Positions 11,300 through 23,149 of a stretch of 64,000 nt of DNA are shown here, in pieces. The DNA lies in assembly GCF_003265705.1 (NCBI RefSeq), contig NW_020312867.1:10887228-10951227 (forward strand), read 5' to 3'. Under the pieces are notes generated by a model. That model made no database searches. It was given only the letters and a program-made list of their open reading frames with translations, and was not told where the DNA came from. The position numbers and the translations under genes are program-made. Origin of the DNA: Callorhinus ursinus (taxonomy: Eukaryota; Chordata; Mammalia; Carnivora; Otariidae). Within the stretch, counting starts at the first letter, position 1. Each line of letters begins with the position of its first letter.

Positions 11300-13440
11300 G
11301 TGCAGCATTGGCTGAATCAGGCAACAGTGGTGGGGTAACATGTGTAGCAGGAGGAAAGATGGAGACTCGTGTGGGTGTGATGCGGAGGCAGACCACACGC
11401 TTGCTGAGTCTCTGACTCTAAAGAACTTACTGGAATAATCCAGAGTGACAATGTGTATTGGCTGTTGCAGGGCTTAGAAGGTATTACAGTACTATAAAAG
11501 AGAGATGAGCTCAAGTATGTCTGATTTATAAGCAGAGAGTGAAAGCTATAAAGTTCAGAGATGAAGGGCTTTGAGGTGTTAGAAAGACCTACTGCTTCTG
11601 GACCCTAAATAGTAAGCGATGAGACCAAAAAAGGTTCTGCACGGCACAATCTCACTGGGACTCTCCAGTAAACCAATGGGGCTTAGACCTGTGGCAAAGG
11701 TCACATTGAGAATGTTGCCTTCTCAAGCCCGTTGATTCCACGGGTCTTAATATAGGTACATTACTTTGAGAAACAGGAAAATATAGGTTGGGAAGCAAAG
11801 AAATAAAACAGACTTGGGGAATATGTTTGGGGGAAAACTATAGAAGATGTTGTTTCTGGCACCTGCAACTGCCTAGAAGCAAACTGAAGAGAAGCCTGCC
11901 ATGTTCTTGAAGGAATTGTCAGACAATGAGCCTGACCTACAAGCCTGTGACTGGAAACTTACACGAAGGCCTCAAAGTTGCAAGAATAGGATGAGTTCTG
12001 TGCAAGTGAGGCTCCCCGCCAAGAGCTGCAGCGTCCTCGGTGCCCACCAGAGATGGGGCCTCAGAGAAAAATGACTAACTAAGGAGCTCTCAGCACCTCC
12101 AGAGCACAGAGTCTTCACAAGGTCTGCCGAGCAGAGGCCCAGCCTTGCTACGGGCTGGCGACTACTGGATGTTTCCCTCCTTTCTGGGAACTTTCATTGT
12201 ACTTAGGGCGTTCAATACACCACATACCAGGTGTAATGTCAAGTGTTGTTCTTTTCTCAGGTGATTTGTCAATATCCACGTGCAGGCAGCAAGGAGGGTA
12301 TTTTTATTCCCAGTTTACTAGTGAAGCAACCAGATTGAGAGAGGTTATGACCATGGCTTTCGTTTTGATACCACACCCAAATATCTTGTCGGTTCGATTA
12401 CAGGGTGGCGGGGGGTGGGGGGCTAAAAATGGCCATTTTCAACTAGCAACATCGGTGGGCTACGCCAAAAGATTCTCTGAATTCAGGCAATGATCTAATC
12501 AAACCGCAACAATGACACCAAAACATCCTGGCTGGCTGACTGGCTGGATTTTGGACAGAGTTCACCACATGGATGTGCCGCCAAAAGTCTCAGAATCGTA
12601 GCTGACGATGAGGTTTATCTCCAAAAGCCCCAAACCAAGGCCAATTTGCTCGATTCATTCTTCAAATCAATCAGTGTGATGAGAGTAAAGCTGTCTCAAA
12701 TTAAATTTCACCTCCCATTCCTGCCCCTGCCTGGGGAAAGTATTGCTCTCTTCCTTTCTTCTCTGCCCCCAGTGGCTGCTTCAAAGGCACCGTCCTGACA
12801 GACGGAGTCCGAGGAGAGCTGTGAATTACTCGATGTGTGTTTCCTGTGTCTTTCCACTTTTTCTTGTGCCGGCAGAAGGAGTTATCCTCTTGTCTTTGAA
12901 TCCCTGTGGTGGCCTTACAAAGAGATTCAAGTAAACACATGTCCTTAGTGGACCGATTTTAGTCTCATAATTACCTTTTGGGCAAGAAACAGATCCTTTT
13001 AGCTGAGCAACTAGTCTGAACGATAATTAAAGTTGACATCAAGCATTTGAACAGAAATACAGCCTAATACAAAAGGGCAAAAATTTTTCAGAGAGATTCA
13101 GTGGAAGGTTAAACTCACTGACCTAATGGTGATAAGTGGCAGTGAGATGCTAGACTGTGGGACGGGAGGACAGAGAACCGCGCTCCAGGACAGGCGCGTC
13201 CTTCACCGAGCTGGCCAGGAGCAATAGTCAAGTCCAACGAAGGTGCATCGCCTTGCACGGTCCTGGGAGGGACCGTTGGACAGCGCTCCCTCGGGGACCT
13301 TGAGAGGGTGCGCATTCTTTTGCCTTATTGGCAAGTTTTGGATAATTTTTCATAACAGCTTTAAGCAAGTCCTTATCCCTTTACTGTAAAATAAGCGGTT
13401 ATAATTGTTGTAGGATGAAATCTGTAGTTAGGATGCTAAT
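11300..13440. other. Unassigned noncoding sequence
   Basis: No gene or repeat is recognised. G-rich text at 12403-12422 (gggtggcggggggtgggggg) is a candidate quadruplex. Parts of 12650-13080 and 13320-13450 are AT-rich, non-repetitive and homeobox-motif-like, and may be conserved noncoding DNA. No extended reading frame is present. Confidence 0.4.
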
Positions 13441-14635
13441 GATACTAAGTGACAATTAACTAGCCTCTGAGCTCAGACTCTGAAGGAGTGGGGTCTCCTT
13501 TAATCCAAAAACCCAGGGCCCGGGTGGGAATTTGTGGGATTTTGTACGGGGCGGAGAGCATCCAATCTTGGCCTCCCTGGGGGCAGGGACATGAGGCCTC
13601 TGCCTGCCTCTGAACCTTCAGCTGCCTAGAGCCCACTTCGCTGCCCTGGGTGAGGACCAATGACTTGCAGCTCAGAGGATGAACAGGCTGACTCCTCAGG
13701 GGCTGGCCCGTGGTCCCCCGCTCCCAGCCAACCCCAGCCAGCTCTGGGCGTCCGCGTCCGCGCCCCCTACCCTGAGGCTCTCCATTCCTTCCTGTCCTGT
13801 TCTTATTCCTTTCCCTTATCTCCTTTCCTCTCCCGTCTCCCTCCCCTTCTCCCCCAAGCCTTTCCCATTTGGTCATATCCCCCTCTTGGTCAGGATGAAG
13901 CACAAGCCCCTCCCCATGGTCTCCGTACTTGCTGTTTCCTCGGCTGAGACATCATTCCCTCTCATGTCTCTGGGCTGATTCCTATTCTCTATCGGATCTC
14001 TGCTCTGTGTGATTTTTCGGACCCAACCACAGGCCATTACCCAGGCTTACCTGGCTGGCCTCCTTGCACCCGCCTGGAGGTGGGGGGTGGTCTCTGAGGA
14101 GTGCTGTAGTCAGGGTCTCAGGCACCCCCACCCCCCAAGTCAGCCATGCTCTGTCATATGTTTGCATTCCTAGCGCAGGCGCCTTGGGTCCTGAGTCTGG
14201 GCCTTGGGCAGACCTTCTTCGGGAGCCTTGCCGAGCCTCCTCGGGGGAAGGAGGGGAAGCCCTGAAGACACAGTCCCCACTCTCAGTCTCCAGTACTTTC
14301 CCTCCCCTTCTCCTCCCCTCTCCAGGGCCCATGACAAAGCTTGTGCTGGAGCCTTCTGTTCAGGGCTCTCCCCACCTCTGTGCTGATCCACCTGACGCTC
14401 AACCAGCATCCAGTCCAGGAGGGAAAGGAACGTGCGGACTCAGAGCTTTCTCGGGTTTAAGGCTCTCACACCATCGCATTCACTCTCATTATGGCTTTGG
14501 CTTTCACAGGCTTCTCTGAGAGCTGGCAGCTCAGCCTGATGTCCCCCAGCTCAGCTGAGCCCCTGACATATTGGGGGGCTGCCTCTGTTGTGGCCCTGGA
14601 AGAGATCCCAGGGTGACCCAGTCCAGCCTTTCACA
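13441..14635. other. GC-rich segment without a recognised gene
   Basis: This block is visibly richer in G and C than its surroundings, with a few CpG clusters such as gcgtccgcgtccgcgcc near 13750. Open frames of up to about 150 codons occur on both strands (13460-13903 minus, 14064-14519 plus). They overlap each other and are proline-, glycine- and serine-rich, as chance frames in GC-rich DNA tend to be. CpG density is too low to call a CpG island with confidence. Confidence 0.45.
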
Positions 14636-15036
14636 CTCTCGCCAAGCTGCTGCCACGGGGCCTGCTTTCCATTCCGTGAGCACCTCGGGCACCCTCTGCC
14701 ACGGGGCCTTTGCCCAGAGTGCACTTGCTGCCACCCCTTCCCGGTCTGTTTAATCCCTCTCGTATTCCAGACCTCAGCTCACATGCTACCCTGCAGGGAA
14801 GCTTTCCTGATTCTTCTATCACGTGACTCACAGAACCCTGTTTCTTTCCTTCTCTGCGTTCACCTTGGTTTCTAATTGCAGACTTATCTGTGAGGTGTCA
14901 GTGTTCTCTGGGGCAGCTGGGAGAGAGAGATGCCGAACACTGTTAGATCCCTGAGCCTGGCACAGTCCTCATCTCCCAGTTCAACTGACTAGTTTCCGTA
15001 AGTACTTGTTGAATGAATGAATGAATGAATGAATGT
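14636..15036 (+). repeat. L2 fragment with (TGAA)n end
   Basis: The text ctttgcccagagtgcacttg near 14710, then cagacctcagctcacatgct near 14770 and tttcctgattctt near 14805, follows the LINE-2 3' region. The end, acttgttgaatgaatgaatg, is the usual L2 terminal repeat, expanded here to 15034. Confidence 0.75.
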
Positions 15037-15936
15037 TCAGTATTATTCTTTCAAAGCACAAGTTCAAACCCAAATCCCATAAGTTAAGCTTAACCAAGGA
15101 ATGCTAAGAACAAAACCACATGACACAAGAAATTAAGGTGATTTACCAATAGTCAAGATTGCTTTGATAGCGTGAGAACCAGGGCTTGGGGCAGGATTTC
15201 CAATCAGTTATTCAAGCATGGCCGTGATCATGGAGGACACACGATAGAGTCACAGCAAGTCTGCACAACAAGGCCAACAAGGCCAGATGACTAGGAAGGG
15301 CACTTCCAGCTCCTCAACCCCTCCTGAGGTGGCTTTGGGCACCTCACCTCACTTCCCATGCCACCATCTTCCCAACTGGATTCTTCAAAGGACCGTTCTG
15401 AAGAGCAAGCAAAATCTACGTTTAAGGCATTACTAAAGCCATCGTCACTCAGTAGAAGAAGGTGAGAGTGAATTCAGGTTGACCTTCAGACCTGAGGATC
15501 CACAAGAAGAAACAGGAAGAAGGTGACCGCACGAACCCTACCAAATCCGTCAAAGGAAGAGGTGAAGATTCCCTCATACCCAAGGGCTCTTGTAACAACA
15601 TGACACAAGATGGCTCCTTTGAGTTTCCAACCAAATCAACTACTTGTTTGGAGTTCACATCAAGCCAGCCCCAGACGTCTATAAATAATACCCAGAGCTC
15701 AATTATTGTCTTTTCCCTTCTTGATACCCGTAGTTTGCCAAGGAATCTCTCCTGTGCCAGTAAGCCCTGTGACTTGGCCCCTACTTGTCAATTCCCAGCT
15801 GTGATATTCAGCATGATCGTCCTTTGCCTAAGAAGAGGCAGGTGGAAGCCAGGTCCTCATCCTGGCCCGAAGGGCACTGGCCCCAAGGGCAAAGTATCTG
15901 GAAAGGTTAGAATCAATGCAAATTAAGAGTGTGTAC

Positions 15937-15976
<40 letters not shown>

Positions 15977-16710
15977 GCGTGCCTCCGTGTGTGCCCCTTT
16001 GGGTTAGAGTTTGTTTTTTAAAAAGAATCTGGGAAAGCGACCAAGAACTCTATATTAAAAAAAAAAAACACAACCTTTTCCTAAAGGGGCACCTCCAACC
16101 TAGTTCTCACAGCACAGGGAAATGATGCTGATTTTATCCTCTGATGAGCAAGGCATAAAAAAATGCCACCTCCTCATCTACTTTCATGGTTGTGGGATTT
16201 CCAGTGGAGGAATTTGCTCCCTTTCTCTGCCCCTCTTGGTGTAATGGAAACTACCTTAACTTTTCTCTGATGCCCCTGAATCACCACCTTCCCTGATGCA
16301 GATGCATGGGTTTTACAAATAAAATGGGAGTGGGGGGGGTGGAGAGGTGGTCAAGGCCTTGGCCCAAGAAAACTTAGCCTGAAATGCAGAGGTTGGTAGG
16401 GGAAGGAGGGGCCATTGCTGAAAGCTCTACCAGTCACAAGACACTTGACCCTGGGACTGACCAGGGTCAGGGCACTGATGCCAAATCTCAAGGGAAGAAA
16501 GCAGTGTAGTGACAAAGCAAATGCCCAGAGCAGAGTCGGGAGCGCAAGTATCAGGCCTGAAGAGGGAAGGGATTGCAAGCACCAGGCAGGGTCAAGGTGG
16601 TTGGTTTTGTTTGGCTCCAGAGGCTGAGAGTGTGAAAATGAATAAAGGGAAACCTGACTAAAGTGGACTCGGGGTGCTCGATGGGGATGTAGGGGGAACT
16701 ATAGCACTCA
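15037..16710. other. Unassigned noncoding sequence
   Basis: No gene is recognised. It holds the (GT)n at 15940-15975 and a G run near 16330. The frames at 15600-15926 and 16415-16627 have no family features. Confidence 0.45.
15940..15975. repeat. (GT)n microsatellite
   Basis: About 17 uninterrupted GT units, followed by imperfect GTG-rich text to about 16010. Confidence 0.97.
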
Positions 16711-16711
16711 G

Positions 16712-17073
16712 TGTCAGTTACAGGAAGAACTGTGAATTACAGATCCCAGCAGAAGACCTTCAACAGGAAGGAATCATCAATGACAGGCCCCAACAGGAAA
16801 AGATGGGCAGTGCAGCCCCTACAGGAAACTGACCACCCCCGCTACTCAGCCAATGATAACTCTTGCTTTCTCTCCAACGGAGGGACCGTTGTTCAAAACA
16901 CCCCCTCCCAACTTCTTCCTTCTTCTCCATAAAGTAATGTTCCTCTCCTTTGTTTGTCAGACTTACCTATGGTTTTGCTCTAGCTTGCTTGTCCCAGATT
17001 GCAATTCTCTGCTGTTCCCAAATAACTCCATCTTTTGCTCGTAAAATAACAGACCATTTTCTTAAGGTTAACA
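16712..17073 (+). mobile_element. Solo LTR, class-I ERV type
   Basis: The segment begins TGTCAG and ends aaggttaaca, so it has TG...CA ends about 362 bases apart, a usual LTR length. Text near its 3' half (tttgtttgtcagacttacct, then cccagattgcaattctctg) resembles known class-I LTRs. The expected poly-A signal is degraded (aaataactcc). There are no flanking internal retroviral genes, so it is a solo LTR. Confidence 0.55.
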
Positions 17074-18650
17074 AGAGAGAAGCCCAGAGGTGGGAGCTCT
17101 GAGTGGGGAGGCTCACAGGGGCCGGACCAGGGGAGAAGTCTGGGGTCTGAGCAGTGCCAAAGCCATTCCGGCCACATGTGACCTGCAGTGGAGGTTCAAA
17201 GCAAGCATTTATTCAATTTCAATCCGTAAATCAAGGGGTTGTTTTCAGGCTGCAGGGCGGGGTACCCAGCTGTGCCCCAGAGTTGGGAGGGAGCTGCTCC
17301 AAGCCTGGGGTTTCTGAGAAGACCCCAGGGGCCCCCCTGAGGGTCAGTTTAGGTGGACTAGTCTGTTCAACAAAGCCTTGCACCCTCCCCAGCTCAGTGC
17401 TTTGGCCAGGACACTCAGCGAACAGCTTCCCTTGAAGGCATGCTGACACCATCACTCTCACAACCTTCCTCCCCCTTTCCTATTGTTCTCTGCAGATTAC
17501 CACAAATGAAAGATGCTTATAGATTCTAGTTAAAGGACGGTAGGTTAACTTGCTGGGTTGTTTTGGGTTTTTTTAGCTGTATAAATTCACCCTGCTCTAG
17601 GTGAATTTCATAGGAGGAATACTGTTGTCTTAGCATCAGACTTAATAAAACGGCTTAAAACTTTTTACAAGATTAATATTAATTATTTGTGTCTACTTCT
17701 AGCCCTCAAACTAGAGAGGATCATCTGAACCATTCATCCTTTGGCTTTTAGGAGCACAAAGCACTACATTCTCCAAGCCTGGCATTGAGAACGTGTCTTA
17801 TGTGGTACCAGGTGTGTAAAACTGCGTGCGTGTGATGGTGTGTGTCTGCGTGTGCACGTGTGTGTGTGTATAACATCAATATATAGCTCTCTCTGGGGTT
17901 TGAAGTGATTTCCATTTTCTATTTCACATTTTTTCTTCACTCTTAATTGCTTTGCAGTAAGTATTAATTTTGTCATCAGGAAAGAAAACCATAAAGCTAT
18001 GTCCATTTGGGAAAAAAATAGACGTCGGTTTCCTGGCCAACAAAGTTATTCTTTATTTTCTGAGAGTTGTGTCTAGAGACAGCTGAAATTTCACGTCACC
18101 AGGCAGAAGTCTGAGATCCTCCAGCTTGAGGCAGCTTCCGCAGCCCTGCCCCCGTTCCAGGGTTTTCCCTGTTTCTCTGGCCTGGGTCAGTGGTCTCTCT
18201 TCCCTCCGGCCCCATCCCTCCCACTCTCCCATCCCCTCTGCAAGATATCATGGGCATCTTGTAATTTCTAACAACATGCCTCTCCTTGGGTTTGGGATGT
18301 CACCAAGGAAGAAGATGACCCTGAAGCCACCGGGCCTAGCTCATAAACAAAGGAATAGCAAGACTACATTATTCAGCCATTCGGATTTCGTGCCCACCAG
18401 ATGGACAGCAGCTGTCTAGCCCTCTAGTCTTTTTTATCCTGTTTTACAGGAACCGATCCTGCTTATCATTTTACCAGGAAAAAAAAAAATTACCTCCCTG
18501 AGTTAAACTTGAAATTGAGTTGTTTTTTTTTTCTTCTGAGAAAATAAAAACAACCGCCACCTTTTTTGCCTTTTTTTTTTTTTTTTTTTTTTTTTTATAG
18601 CTTGTTGGTTCTTTTGTTATTTTACATCCGCTTTTTCCTTCTGGTTTGTA
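17074..18650. other. Unassigned noncoding sequence
   Basis: No gene is recognised. An imperfect GT-rich tract lies at 17825-17870, and a 26-base poly-T runs 18571-18596 with T-rich text before it. The poly-T is not joined to a SINE body. Confidence 0.5.
18571..18596. repeat. Poly-T run (26 bases)
   Basis: A pure T homopolymer. It could be the tail of a minus-strand retroposon whose body is gone or too old to recognise. Confidence 0.9.
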
Positions 18651-18654
18651 CCCT

Positions 18655-18800
18655 TAGCTCAGTGCTTCTCCAACCTTGAAGTGCACAGGAACCGCCTAAG
18701 GATCTTTTAAGAAAGCAGATTCTGATTCGGTAGGTCCAAGGTGGCGGCTGAGACTCTCTCTGTCTAACGAGGACCCAGGCGAGGCCAGCTGCTGGTGCAG
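18655..18800 (+). mobile_element. MER20-like hAT DNA transposon fossil
   Basis: The text cagtgcttctccaacctt, then aggatcttttaagaaagcag, attctgattcggtaggtcca and ctgagactctctctgtctaa follows the MER20 consensus as I know it. The 3' end is blurred after about 18790. Confidence 0.7.
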
Positions 18801-18899
18801 AGGTGACCCTGGGAGAAGCGAGCCTGGGGCCACACCCAGGCACGTGGACGGTAACAAGAGGGATCACATTACACTCAGATCCTCTCTTTCTTTTACACC

Positions 18900-19690
18900 T
18901 TGTTAGGTCTTGCAGCTCTATAGCTAGCCAGCTCTAAATGAAGCAGTTAACTAATGCATCCTGTTATTTTCATAATATTGGGTAAATTAAAAAGCAAACC
19001 TGAAGCGGCAGGGTTACCCAACATCTCATCCTGTGACCGGAAACTGGGTTTGCCTTTTGGTGGGTGTCGAGCCAAAAAACACAACCAAGCCAAAAAATAA
19101 GAAAAGAGAGGGTTTTACCGGCAACAAGTAAAGAAGAATACCGGGAAACTTTCTCAAAGCAGTGCTGGACAACAGTTTTCAGCTAAGGATGCGCGTGTAT
19201 TTGTGAAGGGGCTTGTGCAGTGGGGAATGTGGCATGGAATTGGGGCAAAGGGTCCACTTCAGTCCTCTGGCTCCAGATGGTCTGGTTTCAGTATTCAAGG
19301 GGGTTTAGATCCTATAAAGATAACTCAATGGGCATCAGGTCAGTCTTCAATTTTGAATCAGCACTGGAAGTTTTATGGTCCCTGATATGATTAGATTACC
19401 TGCTGGCCTGATAGGAGCTGTTTGTTCTTACGTTCTTGCACAAGATGGCCGGGAACTTTGCTCAAATCAAGAAAACTCTGCCTGTCTTTTTCAGGGATCT
19501 CTCACTCTTTCTGCCAACAGTTCCCATCCCCTGCCACCCCCATTGCCCAGTCTCTGGTCATTCTTGACATGTATTTCCCTGGGTGTAACTCTCCCAATAT
19601 CTACTTGGGGCCACATGCCTGCCACATCTGAAGAGCCTAGTGTGGTCATTTACAGAGCTTTCTTTGGAGGCCCCGTCACTGGATCAAATT
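18900..19690. other. Unassigned sequence, possibly an LTR remnant
   Basis: No gene is recognised. The context (just upstream of an LTR at 19830) suggests old retroviral or LTR remnants, but I see no conserved motif. The 189-codon frame starting at 19375 runs through a MIR and into the LTR, so it is not a gene. Confidence 0.35.
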
Positions 19691-19694
19691 CAAG

Positions 19695-19800
19695 TGTTAA
19701 ACTTACGGGCTGTGTGACCCTGAGCACATCGCTCAGTTTCCTGAGCCTTAGCTTGTTCATGAGCCAAAGGAGGAGAAGGAAACGTACCCTACATGATGAC
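19695..19800 (+). repeat. MIR fragment
   Basis: The core text gctgtgtgaccctgagcaca, then tcagtttcctgagccttagc, is typical of MIR. It is a short remnant. Confidence 0.75.
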
Positions 19801-19829
19801 TGGCTGTGTAAAAAAGAGAGAGAGAGAAA

Positions 19830-20209
19830 CAAGCCTAAAATGGAGTCACTTACCCTCCCCGCCCACAACAGCAAACCAAGACTTAATTACAGTTTCAACG
19901 TATTCCAGGAACGTGACCTTTTAAGTCCATGGGAAATTTCCTGACCAGCACTAGTGAGGTCATCTGCTTGATTAGCAACCCTGCAGGTCCCTTTCCCCCA
20001 AAAGGAGATGTCCTGGCCTGAGACAATCCCTTCTTTTCTTTTGCTACTAATTTCCTTGCCCTACCCTCTTTCTTACAAAAGCCTTTCATTTCGTACAACT
20101 CCTTGGATTGTCTCTCTACTTGCTAGATGGGATGCTGCCCGATTCATGAATCGCTTAATAAAGCCAATTAGATCTCCAAATGTACTCAGTTGAATTTTGT
20201 TTTATAACA
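19830..20209 (+). mobile_element. Solo LTR, class-I ERV type
   Basis: The segment runs from aagcctaaaatggagtcact to ttttataaca. It holds an AATAAA poly-A signal at 20157-20162 in the context cttaataaagcc. Upstream text (aaaagcctttcatttcgtac, then gatgggatgctgcccgattc) is of a recognisable LTR type. The 5' end is uncertain by 20-30 bases. No internal retroviral genes flank it. Confidence 0.6.
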
Positions 20210-21955
20210 GCCGTGATATTACAGTGAGATTCTGGCTCATGCAGACTGCTCCATAAATGACAGCTATTAATGCTAATAAGTCTTGTGGCCCTGCCTTCTT
20301 TCTGAAGTCTTAGGCCAGCATGTGGTCACTGATGACCCTGCAGCTTCCTTTAGGAAAATTCTGGGCCCTGAAACCCCTTTTATCTCTGTCATGTCCTCAC
20401 TGCATTATCTCCACCAACCCTGACTGGATGTTCACATGTGTCTATGGGTCTGAGCTTGTGCCACTAGGAGAAAGTAGATAGAACACTCACATTCAGACTC
20501 TTGAGTCCGTTCATTTGTACCCAATTAGCAACCACAACTCTTAACTACTTAAAATGGAAACAAAAACTATAGCTATTCCTAAGGATGGCATATTGGTGTG
20601 GCTGTCCAGTAACTTGGGACAGTGCAGAGCTGGATTTCTTTTTATTGGCACATGAAGATAATTATTACTTATTCATTGACAATTCATTTACAATATCCAT
20701 TTTAATTGGATGCTCTGAATACCTTGAGGCAAGGGATTGCAAATGCCTTTCACCAGGTATGCCAACTCTGCTTAGCTAATTGGTAATGGTTGTCCAGAGT
20801 ATGGTGTTGAGACAGATTGAGACTATTTCCCTGGGCAGGAAGGAGTGTAGTGATTAATTAGCATGGGAAGGCTGTCTCTGCTTTAAACCGTAGAGGTTTC
20901 TTTGTGAGGGGAGAGGGGTTTGGGTGTAGTAGGGACAGTTATATCCTTCCTTTCTTATCTCCCCAATTTAATCTATATTACAAAAGATTGGTGGAAATTT
21001 CTACCTCCTAGATCAGTTTTGTAAACATCATGTCCCTGACCTAATTGGATTCTAAATTCAGTATAAATCTCAATAGAACAAGAACTAATTTTTACACTCA
21101 CATTCAGAATCGATTATTATTATTTATTCATTGAGCCACATGGGCCCTGCGCTGGGTGCCTTCTTGAGCCATCCTGAGAGGACGGACCTTACAGCTGCTC
21201 TTGTTTTATCTGGAGCATGTGTGAATGCAGACAGGGCTTTTCACTTTCCCTTGTCAGATGTCTCTCCAATTTTAAATATCAGAACAAATGACCTTTTCGT
21301 AAGAGCGTTTAGTAAACCTGATTTCCTTTAAATTAAAATGAAAGCTTTCAAGCTTTTAAAGTTCTCTAAGTTTCCAGAATATTTTATGGGAGCATGAGAA
21401 ATGTGGCTACCTTTCTGATAATTAATTATCATAATCCCAGTATGCACATTTCCCAAGACTCTTGCAGGAGGGAGGACAAGCTAGCCCTGTGAAGGTAAAC
21501 TCCCCACAAGTAAAGGCACGTGGGTGACTGCTGGTAGACACTGGGACATTGTCCCAGGGGCAAGGCTTGGCCTTGAGAACAGTTGCACGTGCTCATCACA
21601 TTCATTGTCTTGTTTTGTTCAACAAATACACTCTGAGGATAAATTTCCAACCCCCAACAGTGGCCTTGGCTGTCTTTAACTCTGCAGGTTTATTCTTTTT
21701 CATCAGCACTGTCATCTTTGGGATTCCTAGATGTCAGCTGTCCCATTCTCTTCCCCTTGTAGTCTCCTGAGTACATCCCAGGTCTGTGAGGCTCCTATGC
21801 GAACACCTCCAGCTCTGGTCCAGTACCTCCCACCCCAGTGGATGGTTTATAACCCTTTCCCTCACCACTGCCTCCTTTGTTTTCTTAATTCCTTAAGCTA
21901 GCCCGAAACTGTTCCTTCCAGCACTTGAAGTCATCCTAAGACGGACAGCCGTCGT
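20210..21955. other. Unassigned noncoding sequence
   Basis: No gene is recognised. Segments such as 20840-21130 and 21270-21430 are AT-rich and non-repetitive, with motifs like gattaattagcatgg and ataattaattatc, and may be conserved noncoding DNA. No frame exceeds 80 codons. Confidence 0.4.
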
Positions 21956-21959
21956 GCAT

Positions 21960-22330
21960 TGGATAGCAAGCCTGGCAGCTCTATGCCTCACTCTCCATGC
22001 GTCTGCACACCCACACTCTGGCCTCTGCATGGGCTGTACTCTCCACCTGAAGTGCTTCCTCCCTTCCACACACGCCTCTCCTCCTAGTTAATTCTTTCTC
22101 TTTCTTCAGAGGTCAGTTCGTTGACCTGCTCAAGAAAGCCTTCTCTGACCTCTCTAAGTCAAACCTGCCTATTGCATGATCTCATAACACCTACACCTCC
22201 CCATTGTACAATTTTACATGATGAGTGATTGGAATTGTTTCCAATTTTGTTCCTAATGGAATTCCCAGCATCTACCACCTTTCCTGGCACATAGAGAGTG
22301 TGCAATAACTATCTGTTGAATGTAACCATG
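21960..22330 (+). repeat. L2 fragment
   Basis: The text flows through the L2 3' region: ctctggcctctgcatgggct, cagaggtcagttcgttgacc, gaaagccttctctgacctct, then cacatagagagtgtgcaata and an end like ctgttgaatg. The order and spacing fit one L2 copy with moderate decay. Confidence 0.85.
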
Positions 22331-22357
22331 AAGAAAGTTTAACGAGGTCACTTGGGG

Positions 22358-22803
22358 CAGTCATGGAGAAGTTGACTTGGGAGGACAGTAAAGATAATAT
22401 TAAAATGCAGAGATTGGGCTGCACTTCTGAAGATTGTAAGAAAGTTTATGTCTTAGAAGTAGGGTCACAAAAAAATTTTTAAAAAAAGAAGTAGGGTCAT
22501 GCTTACCATCAACAAGAGCTTGCTTTTTTATTTTTTTTTTTTTGAGAGAGAGAAGGTGGGCACAGAGAGGGAGAGAGAGAACCTTAAGCAGACTCCATAC
22601 CCTTCAGGAGGCTGAGGAAGGACTCGATCTCACAACACTGAGATCATGACCTGAGCTGAAATCAAGAGTGGGACGCTTAACCGACTGAATCACCCAGGTG
22701 CCCCAGGAACTTGCCTTTTAAAGCAGGTAGACAGCAGCACGCTGGCAGTGATTCCTAGATGCACGCTAGGGCTCCCCAAGGGCCAAGGGCAGGCAATGAA
22801 TAA
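22358..22803. repeat. Left arm of a large inverted repeat
   Basis: The reverse complement of this arm aligns with 24065-24512. The inner 85 bases (about 22720-22803) match at roughly 90%, for example gcaggtagacagcagca and gcacgctagggctccccaag. The outer part matches at roughly 80-88%, for example ctctgcattttaatatt. A SINE sits inside both arms at the same place. The spacer is about 1.26 kb. Confidence 0.8.
22528..22704 (-). mobile_element. SINEC (older subtype), inside the left inverted-repeat arm
   Basis: The head is ggggcacctgggtgattcag on the minus strand. It carries the diagnostic older text ttgatttcagctcagg, where younger copies have ccttcggctcagg. The flanks agcttgcttttt and aacttgcctttt are the decayed TSD. 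Its partner in the other arm is at 24165-24373. Confidence 0.9.
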
Positions 22804-22811
22804 TCACTTGT

Positions 22812-23144
22812 TTCACCCATACTGGGTGCACTGCACTAACCCATGCCAGAGTTTTCACTGGGCTTTCGCGAGGTAGACTTTGATGATTAAATAAAGGTTA
22901 CTTCATTCAACTCCAGCCCCATGCCTCCCCAGAGGTCCAGCTGACCCAGAGTTCCAACCCTTTCATTACACAGGTGGGTCTTTCAGGTGACCAGCCCCCA
23001 TTCTGATGCTATCAAGGAACCCTTCCTGAGTCACCTCATTAACCTAACAAAGACATGCCTATCACTCAGGAAATCCCAAGGGTTTTTGAATTTCTGTGCC
23101 AGGAATCAGAAATAAAGACCAGATATATCCTTTACTATACCACA
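22812..23144 (-). mobile_element. ERVL-type LTR fragment, minus strand
   Basis: On the minus strand this begins tgtggtatagtaaaggatat at 23144 and follows the same order of motifs as the copy ending at 43331, for example the stretch gggatttcctgagtgatagg. It stops near the inner edge of the inverted-repeat arm. I assign it to ERVL-type LTRs (MLT2 or LTR16-like) from memory. Confidence 0.5.
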
Positions 23145-23149
23145 ATCAC

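Noticed and set aside
13441..14635. Overlapping open frames of up to 151 codons on both strands in GC-rich DNA, considered as an exon-bearing gene
   Set aside because: Frames overlap on opposite strands, are proline- and serine-rich, and show no domain, no consistent splice context and no start context; high GC lowers stop-codon frequency.
19375..19944. 189-codon plus-strand frame
   Set aside because: It runs through a MIR fragment and into an LTR, so it cannot be one ancestral coding sequence.
16712..20209. A provirus bounded by the LTRs at 16712 and 19830
   Set aside because: The two LTRs are of different types and no gag, pol or env-like sequence lies between them.
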